From an uncultured Clostridia bacterium (GTDB lineage: Bacteria > Bacillota > Clostridia > TANB77 > CAG-508), in contig CALXQF010000066.1 of NCBI GenBank assembly GCA_944390505.1, forward strand, positions 1-7,242: a DNA stretch of 7,242 nt. The letters run 5' to 3'. Positions within the stretch are counted from its first letter, which is position 1. Each line of letters begins with the position of its first letter. Positions 1-4,446 of the stretch are shown in pieces. The notes beneath the pieces were generated by a model that worked only from the letters and a program-made list of their open reading frames with translations, made no database searches and was not told the DNA's origin. A program made the translations under genes and the position numbers.

Positions 1-843
1 AATGCTTTATTATTCGTTTTACCATTTTCAATAAAAGAAATTTCCCATGTTAGTAAGAAAAAAATAAAAAGGTGTATAAAAAGTTTAAAAAAATTAATGG
101 AAAAATACAACGTAGAAAGTATTGTTATAGCAGATAATTTAAAGAAATTTTTGAATGATTTAGAACTACCATATTGGAAGGAAAATGTGTATAAAAAAGT
201 ACATCAGATACAAGGAGAAAAACTAATTCCCTATATGATAAAAGAAATTTTAGAATATATAATGAAACAACAAAATAGACAACTAGCTTTAGAAGATATT
301 TATATTTGTATAAAGGAAAATAAACCTCTTTTTATTGAAAATATTTGGCATTTGATTCATGAGTTTAGGACAATTAATATTGTAACTCCATCTATTCAAA
401 ATTTCAGTAGTCTTGTTGATCAAATGGAGGAAAAGGAAAATGTAATGATAACTTTAACAAATAATAAAAAAAAGAGCTTAAAAAGAGCTCATTATATTAT
501 TAATTTTGACTTTACAGAAGAGGAACTTCAGAAATATCAAATTTATCGTAGAGCAATAATAATTGGTATAAGAGAAAATGGATTTTATGAGAATGCAACT
601 TTTGACGGCATACAGGTGCGACAAATAGGGATTGACACCGGAAAAACAATAAAAGATTTTTTAGAGCAATATCATTTATTGCAAAACTATTCATTAAGTA
701 CATTATATGAAGGCATTTTTTTAGCTAAAAGAGATTTTAAAGAAGTAAGAAAACAAATAAAAAGAGATGAAATAGTAATCACAGATCTATATGGCAAAAA
801 TGGAAAAATCCATCATCAAGAATACCTGAATGTAATAGATTAA
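1..843 (+). CDS. Hypothetical protein, 5'-truncated by the window edge
   Basis: I do not recognise this protein. The first ATG in the frame is at 97, but it has no Shine-Dalgarno sequence at a usable distance, and the frame is open without a stop back to base 1. The extra 32 codons read as ordinary protein (including LLFVLPFSIKEI and KKKIKRCIKSLKKL) and run smoothly into MEKYNVESIVIADNL, so the gene probably begins left of the window and at least 280 residues are seen. There is no signal peptide or obvious membrane segment, so it is probably cytosolic. The middle (roughly EFRTINIVTPSI, then ITLTNNKKKSLKRAHYIINFDF) alternates hydrophobic strands and helices like a Rossmann-type nucleotide-binding fold, with an Asn-rich turn, but no diagnostic GxGxxG loop is visible; that reading is an inference. 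The gene ends in TAA, and the greA promoter begins about 50 bases later. No clear terminator lies between them, only a weak 7-bp hairpin at 846-873. Confidence 0.7.
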   Translation, partial: NALLFVLPFSIKEISHVSKKKIKRCIKSLKKLMEKYNVESIVIADNLKKFLNDLELPYWKENVYKKVHQIQGEKLIPYMIKEILEYIMKQQNRQLALEDIYICIKENKPLFIENIWHLIHEFRTINIVTPSIQNFSSLVDQMEEKENVMITLTNNKKKSLKRAHYIINFDFTEEELQKYQIYRRAIIIGIRENGFYENATFDGIQVRQIGIDTGKTIKDFLEQYHLLQNYSLSTLYEGIFLAKRDFKEVRKQIKRDEIVITDLYGKNGKIHHQEYLNVID

Positions 844-894
844 ATAAACCTAAAAAGTATTGCTGATAGGTTTGTAAATTTCTGGTGAAATGAC

Positions 895-923
895 TTGACA
901 AATAAAAAAATATCATTTATAGT
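895..923 (+). promoter_or_regulatory. Sigma-A-type promoter for greA
   Basis: TTGACA at 895-900 matches the -35 consensus perfectly. A 17-base spacer separates it from TATAGT at 918-923, a five-of-six -10 match. Transcription would start near 930, giving a leader of about 67 bases before the greA ATG. This makes greA independent of the upstream gene. Confidence 0.8.
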
Positions 924-933
924 ATATAAAGTC

Positions 934-962
934 GCAGCAAATTATTTTTTATAATTTGTTGC
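934..962 (+). promoter_or_regulatory. Stem-loop at the 5' end of the greA leader
   Basis: Bases 934-945 can pair with 951-962 in a 12-bp stem with one G-U pair, closing a loop of five T. It begins within a few bases of the predicted transcription start. No U-run follows the stem, so it is not a standard terminator; it could protect the 5' end or act as a pause or regulatory structure. That role is inference. Confidence 0.5.
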
Positions 963-996
963 CATTAATTTTGTATAGCAAAAGGAGGTAAGGCAA

Positions 997-1473
997 ATGG
1001 AAGAAAAAGAAGTATTACTAACTAAAGAGGGGTATGACAAATTAGAACAAGAATTAGATTATTTGAAAACAACAAAAAGGGCTGAGATTGCCGAAAGAAT
1101 AAAAGTAGCTTTAGGATTCGGGGACTTATCTGAAAATTCTGAATATGATGAAGCTAAAAATGCACAAGCTGAAAATGAAACTAAAATTGCAGAATTAGAA
1201 AATAAAATTAGATATGCGAAAATCATTGATGAATCAGAAATAGACACAAAAACAGTTCAAGTAGGAAATACAGTAAAATTATTAGATATAGAGTTTAATG
1301 AAGAAGTAAGTTATACTCTAGTTGGATCAACAGAAGTAGATTTATCACAAAATAAAATTTCCAATGAATCACCAATCGGTAGTGCTATTTTAGGTGCTAA
1401 GAAAAACCAAATAGTAGAAGTGCAAGCACCAGAAGGTGTAGTGCAATATAAAATTCTATCTATTACAAAATAA
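997..1473 (+). CDS. greA: Transcription elongation factor GreA
   Basis: GreA enters the secondary channel of RNA polymerase and stimulates cleavage of the 3' end of backtracked RNA, letting stalled complexes resume. The 158-residue length is standard. Residues 1-75 form the antiparallel coiled-coil; its tip carries GDLSENSEYDEAK, with the acidic pair D43 and E46 corresponding to D41 and E44 of E. coli GreA, which chelate the catalytic Mg. Residues about 80-158 form the C-terminal FKBP-like domain that binds polymerase, with the typical ISNESPIGSAILG stretch. Leu39 sits where E. coli has Arg37 before the tip; I believe such variants occur in other clostridial GreA proteins. The start is fixed by AAAGGAGGT at 981-989, eight bases before ATG. 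The gene is monocistronic: a promoter lies at 895-923 and a strong terminator at 1526-1562. lysS, a common clostridial neighbour, is absent. Confidence 0.97.
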   Translation: MEEKEVLLTKEGYDKLEQELDYLKTTKRAEIAERIKVALGFGDLSENSEYDEAKNAQAENETKIAELENKIRYAKIIDESEIDTKTVQVGNTVKLLDIEFNEEVSYTLVGSTEVDLSQNKISNESPIGSAILGAKKNQIVEVQAPEGVVQYKILSITK

Positions 1474-1525
1474 AGAATGAATAGTATAGGAATAACTAAA
1501 ATTTTTATTGACAGGCAACCAATAT

Positions 1526-1562
1526 AAAAGAGAAATATTTTTTTAAAATATTTCTCTTTTTT
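1526..1562 (+). terminator. Intrinsic terminator of greA
   Basis: A perfect 16-bp inverted repeat (1526-1541 with 1545-1560) closes a three-base loop, and T continues to 1562. The A/T-rich ends of the stem double as the U-tract, and the mirror-image A-run means it could also work on the minus strand. It separates greA from the surface-protein gene. Confidence 0.85.
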
Positions 1563-1566
1563 CTAC

Positions 1567-1594
1567 TTACGAATAAAATTTGTTATGTTATGAT
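1567..1594 (+). promoter_or_regulatory. Extended -10 promoter for the surface-protein gene
   Basis: TGTTATGAT at 1586-1594 is an extended -10 (TG, one base, TATGAT). The -35 is poor: TTACGA at 1567-1572, 16 bases upstream, matches three of six. An extended -10 commonly compensates for a weak -35. The start would be near 1601, about 50 bases before the gene. Confidence 0.55.
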
Positions 1595-1652
1595 AATAAA
1601 TAGAGAGTGCAAAAAAATATAATGCTAGAAACAAAAGATGGAGGAAAGAAAT

Positions 1653-2738
1653 ATGAAGACAGTAAAAAAATTATTTTTTGTTATATTATTATTTATATTT
1701 ACTTTAGGAATAGGAACAAAGACTTTGGCTCATAATATAGACATAGATCCAGATAATGCTATTTCATTGCCATATATGATATTAAATGGAAAAGCTAGTG
1801 TATCTATTAGTGATAGAGTAGGTAGTTATACTTTACATTATCAATTTGTAGAAATACCATCCGATATTTATGCACAAATGAATACTGCACAAAGCGAGTA
1901 TGATGCTTATGTAGAGGTAGCAGAAAAAGAACTAGATACTTTAAAACAAGACCTAGAAGAAAAACAGGCTGATTATGAAGAAAAAGTAGAACAAAATCCA
2001 GATTCACCAGAAACAGAAACAGCTAGACAAGCTTATCAAGAAGCAGTAGATACATATAATGCAAAAGTAGATGAACTTACAGCAAAAACAGATGAAGTTA
2101 ATAATACTTTAAAAGAATTAACACCTAGCTATGTAGAATCAAACTGGATTTTATCTTCTGATGATGAAGTAAGTTGTGATTTATCTACTTTTACAGGAAG
2201 TAGGACGTTTGTACTATGGGTAAGAGTTACTACAAGTTCTGAAACAATCTATGATGAACAAACTTATACTTTAAATGGAACAAAGGAAGAGGAATCTGAT
2301 GGCACAATTATTTCTTTAAACATCAGTAATTTATCTCTAGAAGTAGGAGAAACTAGAAAACTAAGGGCAACAATTACACCAGAAGAAATAGCAGACGAAG
2401 GTGTAACCTGGTCTACTAGCAATGAAGAAATTGCAACTGTTAGTGAAGATGGTACAGTAACAGCAATTGCAGAAGGTAATGCTACTATTACAGCTACAAC
2501 TAGTGACGGAGAAATAGCTACTTGTAGAGTAGAAGTAGTAGAAGAAATCCCTAATATTAATACAGGAAATAATACACAAAATAATAATCAAACAGTAGAT
2601 GAAAAAGACAATACAGTAGCACCAGGAAAAATACCACAAACTGGTATTAATAATGCTATAATAGTAATAGCAGTGGTTACTTTGATAGTTCTTGCATTTG
2701 TTGCATATAAAAAAGTAAATTATTATAATTTTAAATAA
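1653..2738 (+). CDS. Secreted wall-anchored protein with coiled-coil hairpin and BIG2 domain
   Basis: A predicted surface protein of 361 residues. The ATG at 1653 is preferred because GGAGGA (1640-1645) lies seven bases upstream; an in-frame ATG at 1638 has no such site. Residues 1-26 are a signal peptide (MKTVKK, hydrophobic core, likely cut after TLA). Residues about 36-72 look like beta strands, then about 76-157 form two long charged helices joined by a QNPDSPETE turn, a helical hairpin. Beta sequence resumes at about 160-208 (NWILSS, RTFVLWVRV), so the hairpin appears inserted into one beta domain. Residues about 218-297 are a bacterial Ig-like BIG2 domain (LSLEVGETRKLRATITP, VTWSTSNEEIATVSEDGTV). 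An Asn/Gln-rich linker (301-325) leads to IPQTG (327-331), a hydrophobic segment (about 335-351) and a YKK tail: a sortase sorting signal with Ile replacing Leu. Its ligand is unknown; adhesion or wall association is inference. No sortase gene is in the window. Confidence 0.88.
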   Translation: MKTVKKLFFVILLFIFTLGIGTKTLAHNIDIDPDNAISLPYMILNGKASVSISDRVGSYTLHYQFVEIPSDIYAQMNTAQSEYDAYVEVAEKELDTLKQDLEEKQADYEEKVEQNPDSPETETARQAYQEAVDTYNAKVDELTAKTDEVNNTLKELTPSYVESNWILSSDDEVSCDLSTFTGSRTFVLWVRVTTSSETIYDEQTYTLNGTKEEESDGTIISLNISNLSLEVGETRKLRATITPEEIADEGVTWSTSNEEIATVSEDGTVTAIAEGNATITATTSDGEIATCRVEVVEEIPNINTGNNTQNNNQTVDEKDNTVAPGKIPQTGINNAIIVIAVVTLIVLAFVAYKKVNYYNFK

Positions 2739-2746
2739 TCAAAAAT

Positions 2747-2788
2747 AAAAGTGAATTCTATCTAATATAGGATTAGAATTCACTTTTT
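2747..2788. terminator. Bidirectional terminator between convergent genes
   Basis: Bases 2747-2760 pair perfectly with 2774-2787 (14 bp, loop of 13). A T-run follows on the plus strand and an A-run (2741-2750) precedes it, which reads as a U-tract on the minus strand. It can therefore end both the surface-protein transcript and the deoD transcript arriving from the other side. Confidence 0.85.
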
Positions 2789-2839
2789 AGATGCTTTGTA
2801 ATAAATTATCAAAAATGCTTTCATAATAGGTAAAAATTT

Positions 2840-3586
2840 TTAAATAAAAGATGTTTCTTTTTTACGTGGCAATTTTAAGCTACTTTCTAAAGCAATTGTA
2901 ATCATATCATTTAAAGACTTTTCTCTTGCCTCAGAAGAAATAGACTGACTTTTATAATAATCATCTACTACTGTTAATAAACAACTAGCATTTTTATGAA
3001 AATAATTTGCTATATAAAATAAAGCAAAAGCTTCCATTTCACAAGCTGCAATATTGAGTTCCTTTGGAAACCTTGCAATAAATCCAGGAATATTATCTAG
3101 ATATCCATCAAAACAATCATTACATAACGTATTAGCTTTTATACAAGGTATCTCAATTTCTTTAGAAGTGGCTTCAATAATAGCATTTAACTGCTGGCTG
3201 GCAGAAGCAATATGACATTCTTTTTCACTCCATTCATAAGCAAAATTTCCCTCTGTATAGCTTTGATTTACCAAAATTACATCTGCTAAATTTAAATCAT
3301 GTGAATAAGAACCACAAGAACCAATACGGATAATGTTTTCTACATCATAGAATTTGAATAATTCATAAGAATAAATTCCCATACTTGGCATTCCCATGCC
3401 AGAAGAAAAAACAGTTACTTCTTTTCCTTTATAACTTCCTGTATAAGCAAGCATATTTCTAACGCTATTTACTAAACGGGAATTTTCTAAAAAGTTTTCG
3501 GCGATATATTTAGCACGTAATGGATCACCTGTCATTAAAACCGTTTTTTGAATATCTTCTTTTTTGGCATTACAATGAATAGGCAT
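2840..3586 (-). CDS. deoD: Purine nucleoside phosphorylase, DeoD type
   Basis: It splits purine (deoxy)nucleosides with phosphate into free base and (deoxy)ribose-1-phosphate, in cytosolic purine salvage. The 248-residue length and alignment fit the hexameric DeoD family (NP-I fold). Visible active-site residues are H4 (donated by the neighbouring subunit), G20 and R24 in GDPLRAKYIAE, R43 in VRNMLAYTG, R87 and S90 in IRIGSCGS (phosphate), F159, E183-M184-E185 in ACEMEAFAL (ribose), D208 and R221 (base protonation pair, equivalent to E. coli D204 and R217). The usual TVSD is TVVD here, with Val before the catalytic Asp. Residues 107-130 and 209-220 differ clearly from E. coli, so base preference could differ. 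The start is fixed by AAGGAGG (3594-3600) upstream of ATG. It has its own promoter at 3617-3645, ends at the shared terminator at 2747-2788, and has no other nucleoside gene beside it. Confidence 0.94.
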   Translation of the reverse strand: MPIHCNAKKEDIQKTVLMTGDPLRAKYIAENFLENSRLVNSVRNMLAYTGSYKGKEVTVFSSGMGMPSMGIYSYELFKFYDVENIIRIGSCGSYSHDLNLADVILVNQSYTEGNFAYEWSEKECHIASASQQLNAIIEATSKEIEIPCIKANTLCNDCFDGYLDNIPGFIARFPKELNIAACEMEAFALFYIANYFHKNASCLLTVVDDYYKSQSISSEAREKSLNDMITIALESSLKLPRKKETSFI

Positions 3587-3616
3587 ATCAATTCCTCCTT
3601 TGTTTTTAATAAAGAA

Positions 3617-3645
3617 ATTATATAATGAAATAATAAAGATTGCAA
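3617..3645 (-). promoter_or_regulatory. Sigma-A-type promoter for deoD
   Basis: Read on the minus strand: TTGCAA (3645-3640, four of six), a 17-base spacer, then a perfect TATAAT (3622-3617). The start would be near 3610, leaving a short leader of about 24 bases that holds the AAGGAGG site. Confidence 0.75.
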
Positions 3646-3675
3646 ATGATTTTTACAATTTAAAAAATAACATGA

Positions 3676-3691
3676 GTTATAGGCCTACAAC
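3676..3691. other. Imperfect palindrome upstream of deoD
   Basis: GTTATAGGCCTACAAC is a 16-base dyad with one mismatched pair around a perfect TAGGCCTA core. It is a small G+C-rich island in very A+T-rich DNA, about 30 bases upstream of the deoD -35. It could be an operator; I cannot match it to a known regulator. Confidence 0.3.
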
Positions 3692-3747
3692 AAGAATAAT
3701 TAAGAAAAAACGTAACAAACAATTTTGGAAAAAAATTACAAAGACGC

Positions 3748-3776
3748 TTGACATATTCTATAGTTTGGTGTAATAT
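3748..3776 (+). promoter_or_regulatory. Promoter of the putative antitoxin RNA
   Basis: A perfect TTGACA (3748-3753), a 17-base spacer and TAATAT (3771-3776, four of six), with TG directly before the -10. The start would fall near 3783. No open reading frame with a ribosome binding site follows; the transcript runs into the terminator at 3839-3873. Confidence 0.7.
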
Positions 3777-3807
3777 ATAAGTACAAAAGGAAAAGTTATC
3801 TTTTCTG

Positions 3808-3838
3808 AATTAAGCGAAAAAATTTTGCATACTTATCA
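3808..3838 (+). repeat. Direct repeat copy 1, in the antisense RNA
   Basis: This 31-base copy begins with AATTAAGCGAAAAAA and ends with TTATCA. It matches copy 2 (3929-3960) at 28 of 31 positions with one single-base gap. On the minus strand it resembles the first codons of the toxin (M-Q-N-F-F), but the missing base causes an early stop and there is no ribosome binding site. Confidence 0.85.
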
Positions 3839-3873
3839 AAAATATCCCACGAATCGTTCTCGTGGGATATTTT
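3839..3873. terminator. Bidirectional terminator shared by toxin mRNA and antisense RNA
   Basis: Bases 3839-3852 pair perfectly with 3860-3873 (14 bp, seven-base loop). The stem core CCCACGA/TCGTGGG is much richer in G+C than the surroundings. T-runs flank it on both strands, TTTT on plus and TTTTT on minus. Both converging transcripts end here, so their 3' hairpins are fully complementary. Confidence 0.88.
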
Positions 3874-3883
3874 ATGTACCATC

Positions 3884-3952
3884 TTATTTGTCAAACAGTT
3901 TTAAGATTAAGTATATAAGAATTAGTACAATTAAGCGAAAAAAATCTTGCAC
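3884..3952 (-). CDS. Putative 22-residue hydrophobic toxin peptide (Fst-like type I)
   Basis: The start is a GTG at 3952-3950, eight bases after GGAGG; the site AGGAGGTGAT is an almost perfect anti-SD complement and is the only one in the long intergenic region on either strand apart from those of deoD and pyrG. The peptide begins MQDFFRL, continues with an uninterrupted Ile/Leu/Val/Tyr stretch, and ends LKLFDK before TAA. Residues 4-20 would make one membrane helix with charged ends (D3, R6; K18, D21, K22), as in small membrane-active type I toxins. The mRNA would run from about 3995 to about 3836 (roughly 160 bases), from its own TATAAT promoter to the shared terminator. Repeat copy 2 covers its start codon. 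It lacks the Pro seen in the middle of Fst, so family membership is uncertain. Function is inferred from layout and peptide character. Confidence 0.6.
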   Translation of the reverse strand: MQDFFRLIVLILIYLILKLFDK

Positions 3953-3960
3953 AGTTATCA
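3929..3960 (+). repeat. Direct repeat copy 2, over the toxin translation start
   Basis: This 32-base copy covers, on the minus strand, the 3' half of the toxin Shine-Dalgarno sequence, the spacer, the GTG and about the first seven codons. Relative to copy 1 it has one extra A in the A-run, two T-to-C changes and one C-to-G change. Confidence 0.85.
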
Positions 3961-3995
3961 CCTCCTATTTAAAGTTACTCTCTAAAACAGAGGCA
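3959..3995 (-). promoter_or_regulatory. Self-pairing leader that can hide the toxin ribosome binding site
   Basis: At the very 5' end of the toxin mRNA, UGCCUCU (3995-3989) can pair with GGAGGUG (3965-3959) through four Watson-Crick and three G-U pairs. This would bury the Shine-Dalgarno core. A competing small hairpin (CTCT/AGAG, 3980-3983 with 3989-3992) lies in the same leader. Sequestered start sites are typical of type I toxin mRNAs; the energetics were not calculated. Confidence 0.4.
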
Positions 3996-4000
3996 TTTTA

Positions 4001-4029
4001 ATTATACAGTCAAATATGATACAAAACAA
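4001..4029 (-). promoter_or_regulatory. Promoter of the putative toxin mRNA
   Basis: Minus strand: TTGTTT (4029-4024, three of six), a 17-base spacer, then a perfect TATAAT (4006-4001) preceded directly by TG. The start would be near 3995, leaving a leader of about 43 bases before the GTG. Confidence 0.6.
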
Positions 4030-4088
4030 TAAAAATGTGAAAAATTTACATAAAATCGTTCGACAAAATGTGACGTTTCTAGTCATGA

Positions 4089-4120
4089 TTTGCAGCTATG
4101 AATATTTGATGTAATATATA
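4089..4120 (+). promoter_or_regulatory. Promoter-like copy of the antisense-RNA promoter
   Basis: TTTGATGTAATATATA (4105-4120) matches the -10 region of the antisense-RNA promoter (3764-3779) at 15 of 16 bases. TTTGCA (4089-4094) sits 17 bases upstream of TAATAT as a possible -35. No gene with a ribosome binding site follows; a transcript from here would reach the pyrG leader terminator at 4231-4289. It may be a relic of duplication. Confidence 0.35.
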
Positions 4121-4191
4121 CTATAAACTAATTGCAAGCCATGAATTGTATCTATTTTAGAATCAAAAGAAAAAAATATTGAAACGAACTC

Positions 4192-4220
4192 TTGACAGAG
4201 AAAAGAAACAAGTATAAGAT
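4192..4220 (+). promoter_or_regulatory. Sigma-A-type promoter for pyrG
   Basis: A perfect TTGACA (4192-4197), a 17-base spacer and TAAGAT (4215-4220, four of six). The start would be near 4227, so the leader is about 220 bases and the terminator at 4231-4289 begins almost at the first transcribed base. Confidence 0.75.
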
Positions 4221-4230
4221 TAATATAGTA

Positions 4231-4289
4231 ATAGATTTAAAAAAAACCGAATTTTTAGGTTTGTTTTTTAAATCTATTTTTTTGTTTTT
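4231..4289 (+). terminator. Leader terminator (putative attenuator) of pyrG
   Basis: Bases 4231-4248 pair with 4258-4277: 14 perfect bp at the base, then AACC/GGTT above a two-base bulge, with a nine-base loop. A long T-tract follows to 4289. No gene lies between the pyrG promoter and this terminator, so it most likely controls readthrough into pyrG. In Bacillus, pyrG is attenuated by G-addition at a GGGC transcript start when CTP is low; no GGGC is present near the predicted start here. Confidence 0.75.
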
Positions 4290-4446
4290 AATAATTAAGT
4301 CTAATTATTCAATCAATAGGAAAAAATTGATGAAATAAAGTATTGTATGCAAACTAAAATCTAACAACATGAAGAGATAATCAATAGCAAACAGATTAGT
4401 CAAATAATGAAAACAAATTATAAAATATAATAATGGAGGAGTTAAA

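Larger units (their letters stand above)
3783..3875 (+). ncRNA. Putative antisense antitoxin RNA of a type I toxin-antitoxin locus
   Basis: A transcript of about 90 bases is bounded by the promoter at 3748-3776 and the terminator at 3839-3873. It begins with a small hairpin (GAAAAG at 3790-3795 with CTTTTC at 3800-3805, loop TTAT). It then carries repeat copy 1 (3808-3838), which is complementary to the translation start of the minus-strand peptide mRNA, and ends with the terminator it shares in antisense with that mRNA. Expected binding would block ribosome entry on the toxin mRNA, as antisense RNA II does in the par locus of pAD1. AGTTATC in the first hairpin (3794-3800) also matches a stretch in copy 2 (3953-3959), offering a second short contact. 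The RNA ends are predicted, not observed. Confidence 0.6.

Noticed and set aside
846..873. Hairpin after the first gene as its terminator
   Set aside because: It has only seven base pairs, a 14-base loop and no T-run.
1508..1536. A perfect TTGACA at 1508-1513 just before the greA terminator
   Set aside because: No -10 lies at 16-18 bases: TATAAA is only nine bases away, and any transcript would run straight into the terminator.
3888..3917. TTGTCA with TATATA at 18-base spacing on the plus strand
   Set aside because: It lies inside the minus-strand toxin ORF, both boxes are mediocre and no terminator or ORF follows; best seen as A/T-rich coincidence.
4035..4051. Rex-type redox repressor site (TTGTGAA, four bases, TTCACAA)
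   Set aside because: Spacing between arms is three rather than four and outer bases do not match; only a generic dyad remains, reported at low interest.
3601..4446. Riboswitch, T-box, tRNA, CRISPR array or mobile element in the long gene-poor region
   Set aside because: There are no conserved aptamer cores, no regularly spaced repeats, no inverted terminal repeats and no transposase fragments. Its content is explained by promoters, the toxin-antitoxin candidate and the pyrG leader.
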